Part shown: piece by piece, positions 51,903-61,385 of the stretch
Numbering within the stretch: position 1 is the stretch's first letter
Layout of the letters: each line of letters starts with the position of its first letter
Assembly: GCA_934162535.1 (NCBI GenBank)
Contig: CAKPJC010000002.1
Location: 42,786 to 106,785 of the forward strand
Source: an uncultured Clostridia bacterium
Lineage (GTDB): Bacteria > Bacillota > Clostridia > TANB77 > CAG-508
Reading direction: 5' to 3'
Length of the DNA stretch: 64,000 bases
The notes under the pieces: generated by a model
Database searches by the model: none
Told to the model about the DNA's origin: nothing
Seen by the model: the letters and a program-made list of their open reading frames with translations, nothing else
Program-made: the position numbers and the translations under genes

Positions 51903-53709
51903 TTATTGCCATTTTAATATTGGAAATCCCTTATTTATGGTGTTTGAATCTTTTTTAAATGCTGTATTATTTAGTATGTTGACAAATTCTTCATCTTGCA
52001 TTTTATCTGGGGTTTTTATTTCACAATTTGTTTGAGTTATTTTTTCAGATGTATTTCCCGCTAATTCTATTCCATCCAATTTAATGGCATAGCAATTTTC
52101 TATAGTTCCATAAAATTTTCCATATAATGTTCCCTTTGCATCAGTTGCTCCCAATATATCCATTATTCCCGCATTATATGAATTTCTTACTGTTACTAGC
52201 TCCTGATTGTTTCTGTCAAACACAAATCCAACTAAACCTCCTACTCTTATTGCTGTAGAATTTGATGTAGTTTTAATTGTTCCTATATTATAACAGTTTT
52301 CTATTGTTGTTCCGGCTTCACTTGCACCAATTAGTCCTCCCATCCTTGATGCATATCCATTGGAAATTATCTCTCCAGCGTTATATGAAGTATTTAGCTT
52401 TATATTATAATCCATAGCAATTATTCCACCAAGATATATTCTATTATTGCTTATGGCTTCTAATTTTCCTATATTATAGCAGTTTTCTATTGTTGATGAG
52501 TCTGCATCTGCTCCTATTCCACCTATACATGAGTAATCTGCACTTTCTGATTTTATATATGCCTCATTTTTTGAATTAGTTATTTTGGCCGTATCTAAAA
52601 GTCCAACAATACCACCAATTCTATAGTCTCCGTTTCCCTGTTGCCGATAAATTTGCTTTGTTAATACAGTTTTCTACTATTGCCTCTGTTTTGGTGTCTG
52701 AGTTACCTGTGCATCCCCCTGTAACTCCTCCAACATAAATTCCTCCATCTTGTGTTTGAAGATTTACTTTTATTTGTATATTGTTTTCAATATTTTGCAT
52801 TTTTCCTCTATTACGTCCACACGCTCCACCCACACAATACATTTTTCTGTTTCCACTGGCCATATCTACAGTTGTTGTTCCTGAAAGTTTTAAATCTCTA
52901 ATAGTTCCATTATTTTCTCTTATAAATCCCATGTTTTTGTTTTCTGTAGTAGGTACATCTATAATTTTTATATTACTTATTTTGTTGTTTTGTCCTAAAA
53001 ATGTTCCAGAAAATTTATTTATTACTGTAAAACCTTTTGAGTCTTCTTTTGTTAGTTCTGTTTTTATTCCTTCAGTAATACCATCATTATTATAATCTCC
53101 AAATCTTGTTGTGTTTTCTGGTTCACTATATGAAAAGCTTGAATTGAAGTTTAATTTTCTTACTAATTTTACATATTTTCCAGCAAAATCGTTTCCACTA
53201 TTTGTCATTTTTGAAAATTGAACTAGGTCTTCTATTGACGCTATTTCATATGCACTATTTTCCGATTTTCCATCTAGTTCTTTTCCATTTTGGCCTTTTG
53301 TTATGTCTCCTGGATTCGTGTCTTTAGTAATTTCTCCTTCTGTTATCTCTCTTGTAACTTTTTCAACATAGTATAGTCTATTTTTTTCTTTGAATAGTAT
53401 ATCCCATTCGTCCCCACCATCTGATACTTCGACTTTTCCTTCTCCGTTGTCTGCATCTAATTCGTTTTGTAAATCACTTTGTTTTACTTTCTCGCCTTTG
53501 TTGTTTGCAAGAGATGTTGCAATTGCATTGCTTATGCTTTCTTTTTCTCTTGCAATTTCATTTTTTAATTTTGCTCCTTTTGCTTGTTCGCCAATTCCTT
53601 CTTTGCCTGTTAGTGTCGCTATTGTTATTCCTGCTAATATTAACAATACTACTATTGTTACAACAAGTGCTATTAAGGTTATACCTTTTGTGCTTTTGGT
53701 TTTTTTCAT
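51903..53709 (-). pseudogene. Frameshifted secreted pilin-like protein with GLUG repeats
   Basis: The first frame (53709 to 52621) gives 362 aa: a type IV prepilin-like start, STKGITLIALVVTIVVLLIL with the KG|I cleavage site and hydrophobic helix, an acidic domain, then GLUG-type units (GGACGRNRGKMQNIENN, VGGVTGGC). At about 52635 it meets GGGAAACGG; dropping one G restores a frame that continues TGNGDYRIGGIVGLLDT through many more NCYNIG/GGLIG units to 51903, about 600 aa in all. A one-base insertion is thus the likely cause, or a sequencing error or slippage switch. It would be an extracellular adhesion-type pilin. Confidence 0.8.
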
Positions 53710-53855
53710 CTTTTGAACTCTCCTTTTTATTATTATGCTTCAAATATATCATATTCTATATTATAAAGTCAACAAAGAACAAGTAAGAAAAATTGAAAGT
53801 TTGTAGGTTAGTCAATCATTTGTCACAAATTGTTTAAAATAAATACTTTGAGTAC

Positions 53856-53978
53856 CTATATTGCAAATAACGATTCTTCTTGACTTTTATATTTTTTTAT
53901 GAATTCCCTGGGACTCAACCATCCTAGTGGTCTTCTTGATTTATCTTTTAGACTCTCTAATGTTCCATCATATCTATT
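53856..53978 (-). pseudogene. C-terminal tail of a transposase
   Basis: The open frame lacks a start and encodes NRYDGTLESLKDKSRRPLGW, then LSPREFIKKYKSQEES and a stop. The RRPLGWLSPREF block resembles the end of integrase-core transposases. It is flanked by unrelated non-coding DNA from 53710, with nothing else recognisable in this 310-base gap. It marks an old insertion. Confidence 0.45.
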
Positions 53979-53999
53979 TTAAACCTATAATTAAGAAAA

Positions 54000-54020
54000 A
54001 AGTCAAATTTCTTTGACCTT
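54000..54020 (-). terminator. Terminator of uppP
   Basis: On the minus strand AGGTCAAA, GAAA loop and TTTGACTT are followed by TTTTTC. Confidence 0.75.
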
Positions 54021-54818
54021 CTATCTCATAAATACATAACCAATAATTAATATACCTATTATAATTCTATACACTGCAAATATTTTGAAGCTTCCCTTTT
54101 TCAAGTACTCTAGTAAAAATTTAATAACAAAAATCCCAACTAAAAAACTTGCTAAAACTCCCATAAAAAATGTAAGTGTATATTGAAAATCTTTAATACT
54201 TACAAGTACTGCTGCTAATACAATTGGTGTTGATAATAAAAATGAATATTTAGCTGCACTTTCTCTATCAACTTTTAATGCTCTAGCAACTGTCATTGTA
54301 ATTCCTGACCTTGATGTTCCTGGGAATGCTGCCGCAATTGCTTGAGATATACCTATTAAAAATGATTGTTTAAATGTCATATCTTCATATTTTGTTTCAG
54401 ATGGGGCTTTTTTATCTACTAGATACAGTACAATACCTAAAACAATAAGTACAATTGCTATCATAATTAGTTCTATATTAAATTTATCACATATGTACTC
54501 TGAAAATTTGTCTAGTACAAGACTAAAAATCCCTGTTGGTATTGTTACTGCAACTATGTACCAAAACATTTTTCCTTCAACTGATTTTTTCTTTTTAACA
54601 ACTTGGTCATATCCACCTTTTACAAGTCCTAACCAGTCTTTGAAAAAGAATAGTGTTATTGCAAGTAATGTTCCTAAATGTAATGCAACATCAAAACTTT
54701 CTGGTATATTCCAGTTAAATATCATTGGTATTAGCTTCAAGTGTGCTGAACTTGATATTGGTAATAGTTCTGTTAGTCCTTGAACTACACCTAAAATAAT
54801 AGCTTGGTAAATTTCCAT
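54021..54818 (-). CDS. uppP: Undecaprenyl-diphosphatase (BacA/UppP)
   Basis: The product is 265 aa with about eight membrane segments. The two catalytic motifs are GLTELLPISSSAHLKL and AAAFPGTSRSGITM. It dephosphorylates undecaprenyl pyrophosphate to recycle the lipid carrier used for peptidoglycan and surface glycans, including those built by the cluster at the left of the window. It gives bacitracin tolerance. The TPR protein lies upstream, 3 bases away. Confidence 0.97.
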   Translation of the reverse strand: MEIYQAIILGVVQGLTELLPISSSAHLKLIPMIFNWNIPESFDVALHLGTLLAITLFFFKDWLGLVKGGYDQVVKKKKSVEGKMFWYIVAVTIPTGIFSLVLDKFSEYICDKFNIELIMIAIVLIVLGIVLYLVDKKAPSETKYEDMTFKQSFLIGISQAIAAAFPGTSRSGITMTVARALKVDRESAAKYSFLLSTPIVLAAVLVSIKDFQYTLTFFMGVLASFLVGIFVIKFLLEYLKKGSFKIFAVYRIIIGILIIGYVFMR

Positions 54819-54821
54819 TTT

Positions 54822-56045
54822 TTATTCTCCTCTTTCCTTTTGTTTTTCAATTTCTTCTGTTTTTGTTATTTCTTCTTCTGCCTTTTCTTTTTTTATATCA
54901 TTGAACCCTATTTTCTTTGTTATTTCTACCATTTGCTCTAAATGTTCTTTTGCTTTTATTTCTTTTTCTTTTAATCTTCTTGGTTTTTCTTCATCAATGT
55001 CTAAATTAAATGGAATTGATAATTTTGCGATTATTATTGCAAAAGTAACATCTTTTTGAATTTTTTCTACTATTTTTTTAGGGTTTTCTTGTATTGCTAC
55101 ATTCGCATATTTTATTGCTTGTTCTTTGTTTCCTTTTAATAAACTTATTTTTGATAATTCCAAATATGCATCTGCACACAATTCTTCGTCTTCTGTAACC
55201 TCTAAAAAGCGTTGTTCTGCTTCATCTAATTCTTTGTATAATACTGCTATTTCTGCTAAACTGTATTTTGAATTATATGCAAGTGAGTTAAGTGTCGCTG
55301 CTTTTTCATAATACATTTTTGCACTTTGGAAATCATTTAACATTGTATATACAATTCCTAGGTTGTAGTTCAAATCATAGTTTGTTGTGTTATATTTTAG
55401 TGCCTCTGTGTATATGTTTGCCGCTTCTTTGTAGTCTTCTTTTTCTATCAACAAATCTCCTAAAGCAATTGTTGCATCAATATAATCCGGCTTTTTGTTT
55501 ACAAGAGTTGTTAATATTTGTACTGCATCATCTTTTTTATTTAAGTCTGTTAGCAATGTCCCTATCTTGTAATAAGAATCATAGTCCTCACTGTTAATAT
55601 CTATAACTTGTGCATATTCCTCTACTGCTTTTCTTTGTCCACCCTCTTTTTCATATATTTGTGCTAAAAGTTTGTGCCCAATATAACTTTCTGGATATTG
55701 TGTTACAAGTTTTATTAATAGTGTTTTGGCAGATTTCGTATTACCAAACAGCAAATATATTCTTGCAATGTTTGATTCAATTATTTCTGATATATTACCA
55801 CTAACTTTTTCTATCACAATAATTGCTACTGGTATTATTATTGATAATATATATGTTGCTATTATTCTAGGAACATTTACTTCTGTATTTTCTAAACACA
55901 CCTCAATAAATTTTATTGCTATTCCTAATGCCTGTATTGCAAGTATTGGTACATATTTTGTATCATTCTTTTTTATTAGTTGATAGAAAAAATATACGAA
56001 TAATGCAAATGCTGTTGTTATAAATAGTATTTGTTCTATTATCAT
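54822..56045 (-). CDS. Membrane-anchored TPR protein
   Basis: The product is 407 aa. Three N-terminal hydrophobic helices (ILFITTAFALFVYFFYQLI, YVPILAIQALGIAIKFIEV, IATYILSIIIPVAIIVIEKV) are followed by about seven TPR units, such as GHKLLAQIYEKEGGQRKAVE, YYKIGTLLTDLNKKDDAVQI and NYNLGIVYTMLNDFQSAKMY. A Lys/Glu-rich tail ends it. It is a likely scaffold at the inner membrane face. Partner unknown; it is coupled to uppP and preceded by the acidic unknown gene. Confidence 0.8.
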   Translation of the reverse strand: MIIEQILFITTAFALFVYFFYQLIKKNDTKYVPILAIQALGIAIKFIEVCLENTEVNVPRIIATYILSIIIPVAIIVIEKVSGNISEIIESNIARIYLLFGNTKSAKTLLIKLVTQYPESYIGHKLLAQIYEKEGGQRKAVEEYAQVIDINSEDYDSYYKIGTLLTDLNKKDDAVQILTTLVNKKPDYIDATIALGDLLIEKEDYKEAANIYTEALKYNTTNYDLNYNLGIVYTMLNDFQSAKMYYEKAATLNSLAYNSKYSLAEIAVLYKELDEAEQRFLEVTEDEELCADAYLELSKISLLKGNKEQAIKYANVAIQENPKKIVEKIQKDVTFAIIIAKLSIPFNLDIDEEKPRRLKEKEIKAKEHLEQMVEITKKIGFNDIKKEKAEEEITKTEEIEKQKERGE

Positions 56046-56063
56046 TTTTTTACTTCCTTTTTA

Positions 56064-57287
56064 TTAATATCTTCTTTTATCATGCGATATGTTCTCATAG
56101 TCTTCTTCAATTGTTTTTATCGCCTGTTTTTCATCTTTTCCTGATTCTATTTCTCTACTATATCTTGCTACAAGTTCAGTAAAAGATTCACCTGTTTCTT
56201 CCATTAAACTTCTCCACGTTCTACATGTGTTTGGTATATAATCATCTGGAGTTATGTCACTATCTTTGTTGTTTCCTGTTAGTTCTTGTTGGTCTTCTAT
56301 GGCTTTTTCTGCATTATGTGCCACTTCATGTGGATACATAATTCCTTCTGTTTTAAAATTTTGTCTTGTCTCATAGTTTTCTTCCATTTTCATTCCTTCT
56401 CCATCTGTTCTAACTCCTCTTGCAAGTCTTTCATTACATGGTAATACGTCCACTGTTTGTATGTCTATATATCCATATTGACCAATTGTTACTGCTATTT
56501 CTTTTTTAGGATTATTTGTCCTCATTAGACCATATGGTGTTGTTTTTTCTATCTTGTTTCCATCTTCATCTAGACTTAATGTGGTTCTTCTCCATGCTGT
56601 TGTTGTAGGTTGTATGTTTGTGTTTTGTTGCCATTTTCCATCTATTTTTGATAATATGATAAATCCATGTAGTTTTTCTGAATAGGCAATTTTATTTTCT
56701 GTTGAATTTTCAAACATTTCTGGCATTCTTTCTGCAAAGTGTTTGTCTTTTATTCCTCTTGTTTTTGTTATCCCTAAATCTGTCCCCTGCTCTTCAAGGT
56801 CTTCTTCTATTTCTTTTTCTTCTTCGTCTTGTTCGTTTTCTTTTTCTTGGTCTTTTGGATTATCACTTTTTTTCATTTTATTTTTTAATTCTTCTAAATC
56901 TGTTTTTTCTGATATTCCCTTTAATCTTTTTTTATCTTTTTCGTTTTCTTCCATCATTTCATTTAAGTCAATACCTGCTAAATATTCTTCTAACTCCGGT
57001 ATGATTTTTATTTGCCCTTCATGGTCTACTGACATTATTTCTTTTGAATTATCTCCACAGTAAACATGATATGATATGTTTCCATCAACATCTTTCTCGG
57101 TTGTTATAAATATATTAGTAAAGTCAATTCCTTGCATTTGGAATTTCTCGTAATATTTTATTCTTTCTACTTCTCCTTTGCTTTCTTGTAGCTTTTCTTG
57201 TAATTCTCTTTCAAATGCATCAAGTATTTCTAGTATTTGCTTTTCTTCTGTTCCATATGTGTACTGCTCTGATTTGTTTTCTTCCAT
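56064..57287 (-). CDS. Large acidic protein of unknown function
   Basis: The product is 407 aa, no signal peptide. An N-terminal helical region (KQILEILDAFERELQEKLQE) precedes an extremely acidic coiled-coil segment (about 130-185, with KENEQDEEEKEIEEDLEEQG). The C-terminal 220 residues look folded (HGFIILSKIDGKWQQNTNIQ, IGQYGYIDIQTVDVLPCNER). HEVAH near residue 330 has the HExxH spacing of zinc peptidases, but its context (KTEGIMYPHEVAHNAE) is not clearly hydrophobic and no third ligand is evident, so this is only a hint. It lies 11 bases after rimO and 18 before the TPR gene. Confidence 0.55.
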   Translation of the reverse strand: MEENKSEQYTYGTEEKQILEILDAFERELQEKLQESKGEVERIKYYEKFQMQGIDFTNIFITTEKDVDGNISYHVYCGDNSKEIMSVDHEGQIKIIPELEEYLAGIDLNEMMEENEKDKKRLKGISEKTDLEELKNKMKKSDNPKDQEKENEQDEEEKEIEEDLEEQGTDLGITKTRGIKDKHFAERMPEMFENSTENKIAYSEKLHGFIILSKIDGKWQQNTNIQPTTTAWRRTTLSLDEDGNKIEKTTPYGLMRTNNPKKEIAVTIGQYGYIDIQTVDVLPCNERLARGVRTDGEGMKMEENYETRQNFKTEGIMYPHEVAHNAEKAIEDQQELTGNNKDSDITPDDYIPNTCRTWRSLMEETGESFTELVARYSREIESGKDEKQAIKTIEEDYENISHDKRRY

Positions 57288-57298
57288 ACTCTTTCTCC

Positions 57299-58657
57299 TT
57301 ACTTTATTTTACCTATTAAGTCGTAATCTTTTACGTCTTCTATTATAACATTCACAATTTGGTTAATTTTACTGTCTTGATTTTCATTTTTTATATATAC
57401 TAGCCCATCTATATCTGGCACATCTTGTTTTGTTCTACCTATTAGGTATTTGCCATCAAATGATATGTTTTCTATTAATGCTTCATATTCTTTTCCGATT
57501 TTTCTTTTCATGTTCCCATTTGAGATTTTTTGTTGTTCTCTCATTATTTTGTTGTATCTTGCTCTTTTAGTATTTCCATTTATTTGATTTGGTAGTTTTT
57601 CTGCTGGTGTTCCTTCTTCTTTTGAATACATAAATGCTCCTAATTTGTCGAATTTTGCTGTTTTTATAAATTCTTCTAATTCTTCAAAGTCTGCTTGTGT
57701 TTCACCTGGAAAACCAACTATTAGGCTTGTTCTAAGTACAACTTCTGGTATTTCTTTTCTGATTTTATTTATTAATTTTTCTATTTCTTCCTTGCTTGTT
57801 CTTCTATTCATCTTTTTTAATATGCTGTTTGATATATGTTGTATTGGTATATCGAAATATTTACTTATTTTATTGTTATTTTTTACTGTTTGTATTAATT
57901 CTTCTGTTATTCCTTCTGGATATGAATATAAAAATCTTATCCATTCTATTCCTTCTATTTTTGATATTTTGTCAAGAAGCTCTGCAAGTTTTGGCTCTCC
58001 ATATATGTCCACACCATATTTTGTTGTGTCTTGTGCTATTATAATTATTTCTTTTATTCCTGATTTTGATAGCATTTTTGCTTCTTCAATTATGTCTTCC
58101 ATTTTTCTGCTTACAAATGGTCCTCTTATATATGGGATTGCACAGTATGTACATTTGTTGCTACAGCCTTCTCCTATTTTTAAGTAAGCATAGTTTTTCC
58201 CTGTTGTTAGTACCCTATTCATGAATTCTTCTGAACATGGCATTGGTAGTTCTTTTATTTCAGATATCTTTTTGCTTGTTGTTGTTTTGCTTTGTTCTAC
58301 TTTGTTTTCTTTTATTAGTTTTTCTATTTTGTTCCATAATTCATTATATTCATCTAATTTTATAAATAGGTCTACTTCTGGTATTGCTTTTTTTAGCTCT
58401 TCATAATATCTTTGTACTAAGCACCCCATTACTATTAAGTATTTACATTTGTGTTTTTTGTATTCTGCCATTTCTAGTATTGTGTTTATTGCTTCTTCTT
58501 TTGCTGAATTGATAAATCCACATGTGTTTATTACTATTATGTCTGCTTTTTCTGGATTGTTTTCTATTTCATAATTGTTTTTCTTAAAATGGCCTATTGC
58601 TATTTCTGTGTCTATCAAGTTTTTGCTACAGCCCAATGATACAAATCCTACTTTCAT
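57299..58657 (-). CDS. rimO: Ribosomal protein S12 methylthiotransferase RimO
   Basis: The product is 452 aa. The N-terminal MTTase domain has FVSLGCSKNLIDTE, NTCGFINSAKEEA and MGCLVQRYYEEL (three Fe-S Cys). The radical SAM motif is GEGCSNKCTYCAIP (CxxxCxxC). A C-terminal TRAM domain ends it. It adds methylthio to an Asp of ribosomal protein S12. Followed by the acidic unknown gene. Confidence 0.95.
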   Translation of the reverse strand: MKVGFVSLGCSKNLIDTEIAIGHFKKNNYEIENNPEKADIIVINTCGFINSAKEEAINTILEMAEYKKHKCKYLIVMGCLVQRYYEELKKAIPEVDLFIKLDEYNELWNKIEKLIKENKVEQSKTTTSKKISEIKELPMPCSEEFMNRVLTTGKNYAYLKIGEGCSNKCTYCAIPYIRGPFVSRKMEDIIEEAKMLSKSGIKEIIIIAQDTTKYGVDIYGEPKLAELLDKISKIEGIEWIRFLYSYPEGITEELIQTVKNNNKISKYFDIPIQHISNSILKKMNRRTSKEEIEKLINKIRKEIPEVVLRTSLIVGFPGETQADFEELEEFIKTAKFDKLGAFMYSKEEGTPAEKLPNQINGNTKRARYNKIMREQQKISNGNMKRKIGKEYEALIENISFDGKYLIGRTKQDVPDIDGLVYIKNENQDSKINQIVNVIIEDVKDYDLIGKIK

Positions 58658-58701
58658 TTTTTTATTCCCTTCTTGATATTTTTACTTTGTTTTTATGATT
58701 T

Positions 58702-59886
58702 TTAGCTATTGTGACTACATATGTGCTTTCTTGTCATTTCCATTAAGTTTAGTTTTGTGAATCCTTCTACTTGTGTTTTTGCTCTATCTTGTTTTAATTC
58801 TTTTTTTAGTAGTTCTTCTATTTTATTTTTGTTTTCTTGTTTTTGCATGTCTATGTAGTCTATTATTATTATTCCGCCTATGTCTCTTAGTCTTAATTGT
58901 TTTACTATTTCTATTGTTGCCTCATAGTTTACTTTATATATTGTTTCTTCTAATGTGCTTTTTCCTGTGTATTTACCTGAATTTACATCTATTGCTACTA
59001 GTGCTTCTGTTGAGTCTATTGTTATAAATCCTCCACAGTTTAACCAGATTTTTCTTTGTTTTGATTTTTCTATTTGTTTTTTTAGGTCATATTTTTCTAG
59101 TAAATCAATGTTTTCATATAATTCTATTTTTATGTTTTCTTCTTGTTGCTCTTTTATTATTTTTTCTATTTTTTTATATTCTTTTTTGTCATTTACTTTT
59201 ATTGTCTGTATACTATTTTCTGGCATGTCTAGTATTAGTTTTTCTACTATACTTGGACTTTTATATAGTTGTTGTGGCTTTTTACCACATTCTTCAAATT
59301 CTTTTTTTATTTGCTCCCACTTTTTTGTTAGTAGTTCTATGTCTTTGATTATTTCACTTTCTTTTCTCTTTGCTCCTGCTGTTCTTATTATTATCCCTGT
59401 ATTTTTAGGTAATTTTTTCTTTGCTATTGATATTAGTCTTTCCTTTTCTCTTTCGTCTTGGATTTTTTGTGATGTTGTTATTATGTTTGTGTTTGGCATT
59501 AATATTACATATTTGCCCGGTATTTTTATATGTGTTGATGTTCTCGCTCCTTTTTTGTCATTGCTGTCTTTTTGTACTTGTACTAATATTTTTTGTCCTA
59601 CTTGGGTGATTGCTCTTATTTCTGGTTCTTTTATTTTTTCTTTTTTTTCATCTACTTGTGGTATTAAGTCTTTTACATGTATAAAACTGTTTTTTTCTAT
59701 TCCAATGTCTACAAAAGCTGCCTGCATTCCTGGTATTATATCTTTGATTATTCCTGCATATATGTTTCCTTCGTTTCTTGCTTTTTGGCTTTCTTCGCTT
59801 TCTTCATATACTTCTACTAGGTTCCCATTTTCTACTTCTGCTACTATTTTAGCATTTTGATTTTTGTTTAATATTAATTCTATCAT
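58702..59886 (-). CDS. rng: Short ribonuclease E/G family protein
   Basis: The product is 394 aa. The N-terminal S1-like region carries AGIIKDIIPGMQAAFVDIGI and NSFIHVKDLIPQ. The catalytic domain has STEALVAIDVNSGKYTGKST and LRLRDIGGIIIIDYIDM, with the metal Asp residues. It ends right after FTKLNLMEMTRKHICSHNS, so it lacks the usual C-terminal zinc-link CPxC and small domain of RNase G (about 490 aa). Whether this is a natural short form or a truncation is unclear. It cleaves single-stranded AU-rich RNA in mRNA decay and rRNA processing. Confidence 0.88.
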   Translation of the reverse strand: MIELILNKNQNAKIVAEVENGNLVEVYEESEESQKARNEGNIYAGIIKDIIPGMQAAFVDIGIEKNSFIHVKDLIPQVDEKKEKIKEPEIRAITQVGQKILVQVQKDSNDKKGARTSTHIKIPGKYVILMPNTNIITTSQKIQDEREKERLISIAKKKLPKNTGIIIRTAGAKRKESEIIKDIELLTKKWEQIKKEFEECGKKPQQLYKSPSIVEKLILDMPENSIQTIKVNDKKEYKKIEKIIKEQQEENIKIELYENIDLLEKYDLKKQIEKSKQRKIWLNCGGFITIDSTEALVAIDVNSGKYTGKSTLEETIYKVNYEATIEIVKQLRLRDIGGIIIIDYIDMQKQENKNKIEELLKKELKQDRAKTQVEGFTKLNLMEMTRKHICSHNS

Positions 59887-59898
59887 CTTATTGCCTTT

Positions 59899-60456
59899 CT
59901 AATTAAATTTGTTCATTGCTATGTCTATGCCATTTTCTATTATTTCTGCTACTGCTTGTTCAGCTTTTTCTGTTCCTTTTTCTAGCTCAACAAGTTCTTG
60001 CTCTTGAACTTTTCCTATTACATAGTTTATTTTGTCTTGATGTTCTGTCGGTTTGCCTATTCCTATTCTTATTCTTTGGAATTCTTCTGTTCCTATTTCT
60101 TGTATTATTGATTTTATTCCATTATGACCTCCTGAACTTCCTTTTTTGCGTATTTTTATTTTACCTGGTTCTATGTCCATGTCGTCATATATTATTAGTA
60201 GTTTTTCTTTTTCTATTTTGTAATAGTTTATAAATTGTTTTATACATATTCCACTTAGGTTCATGTATGTTTGTGGTTTTAGTATTATTACTTTTTCCCC
60301 TTTTATTTCACCTTTTCCATATATTCCTTGGAATTTGCTTTTGTTTATTTCTATATTGTATTTTTTTGCTATTTTGTCTATTGTGTCAAATCCCATGTTG
60401 TGCCTTGTTTGTTTATATTCTTGTTCTGGATTTCCCAGTCCTACTATTAAATACAT
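59899..60456 (-). CDS. pth: Peptidyl-tRNA hydrolase
   Basis: The product is 185 aa from ATG 60456, with AGAGG ahead; a longer Lys-rich extension upstream is not conserved. The start MYLIVGLGNPEQEYKQTRHN has catalytic His and Asn, and LLIIYDDMDIEPGKIKIRK and GSSGGHNGIKSII the rest of the site. It recycles peptidyl-tRNA. It lies next to spoVG, as in Bacillus where both are in one neighbourhood. Confidence 0.97.
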   Translation of the reverse strand: MYLIVGLGNPEQEYKQTRHNMGFDTIDKIAKKYNIEINKSKFQGIYGKGEIKGEKVIILKPQTYMNLSGICIKQFINYYKIEKEKLLIIYDDMDIEPGKIKIRKKGSSGGHNGIKSIIQEIGTEEFQRIRIGIGKPTEHQDKINYVIGKVQEQELVELEKGTEKAEQAVAEIIENGIDIAMNKFN

Positions 60457-60584
60457 TTTTTTGCCTCTTTCTTTTTTATTCTTTATTATTTTACATTGTT
60501 TTTCCTTTTTTTTCAAGGCTTTTTTGTATTTAATTATACCTTTTATATATTTGTGTTAATGCATATTTTATATAAATAATAAAA

Positions 60585-60601
60585 ACCCCATTTTCTGGGG
60601 T
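60585..60601 (-). terminator. Terminator of spoVG
   Basis: ACCCCA and TGGGGT pair around TTTTC; on the minus strand TTTTTATTATT follows. Confidence 0.85.
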
Positions 60602-60612
60602 CTGATTATTTA

Positions 60613-60885
60613 TTATTCTGCTGATTCTTCTGTTTCAGGAGCTTCATAAGCTTCTAATATAGCTTTTTGAATTTTCTCTCTTGTCTCAGCATTGATTGGA
60701 TGAGCTATGTCTTTGAATTCTCCGTTTGGAGTTTTTCTGCTTGGCATAGCAATGAATAATCCATTTTGACTTTCGATAACTTTGATATCATGGATAACAA
60801 ATTCATTATCGAATGTTACAGAAGCAACAGCTTTCATTCTGTTCTCTGAATTTACTTTTCTTAAACGTACGTCTGTTATTTGCAT
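60613..60885 (-). CDS. spoVG: SpoVG septation and regulatory protein
   Basis: The product is 90 aa from ATG 60885, after GGAGGTG; the upstream frame (MYKYKKTVEVH) has no support. MQITDVRLRKVNSENRMKAV and SVTFDNEFVIHDIKVIESQN with MPSRKTPNGEF are diagnostic SpoVG blocks. It binds DNA and RNA and influences septation and surface genes. Monocistronic. Confidence 0.97.
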   Translation of the reverse strand: MQITDVRLRKVNSENRMKAVASVTFDNEFVIHDIKVIESQNGLFIAMPSRKTPNGEFKDIAHPINAETREKIQKAILEAYEAPETEESAE

Positions 60886-61001
60886 CGTGTGCACCTCCAC
60901 TGTTTTTTTATATTTGTACATTTCTTTATTATGTACTTACTATATTATTCTACACCAATTTATTTTTTCCTTCTTTTTTTTACATTTTTTAAAATTATTT
61001 T

Positions 61002-61385
61002 TTAAAATACATTTTGAATGTTAAATGAGTATTTTTCTTCAATATGTTCTAATACAAATTTTCCTTTATCTAATTCTGCTACTGCTGATGAATAATCTTC
61101 TGTTTCTATATAACTTTTTACTTCTATTATTGCTGTGTCTACTTTTTCTAATTCATCATGTTCTATATAGTATGCTAGTCTATCATGTTTCTTTGCCAAA
61201 ATTTCATCTATTTCTTGTACTGTTTTATCTATTTTTTCATTATTTAGTTTTAGTAAATTTGTTTTTAGTTCTGTCATTTTCCCTGTTATTTCTTGTGATG
61301 TTTTTCTAGTATATCCTTGTGTGAACATGTCTAAAGTGAATATCATTATTATTATTACTATGCTTATTATTGTTTCTTTTAGCAT
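61002..61385 (-). CDS. DUF4363 family small secreted/membrane protein
   Basis: The product is 127 aa. One N-terminal membrane helix (IISIVIIIMIFTLDMFT) is followed by helical pairs (LAYYIEHDELEKVDTAIIEV, VAELDKGKFVLEHIEEKYS) typical of DUF4363. It overlaps the DUF421 gene by 7 bases, a pairing common in Clostridia. Function unknown; presumably outside the membrane. Confidence 0.85.
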   Translation of the reverse strand: MLKETIISIVIIIMIFTLDMFTQGYTRKTSQEITGKMTELKTNLLKLNNEKIDKTVQEIDEILAKKHDRLAYYIEHDELEKVDTAIIEVKSYIETEDYSSAVAELDKGKFVLEHIEEKYSFNIQNVF

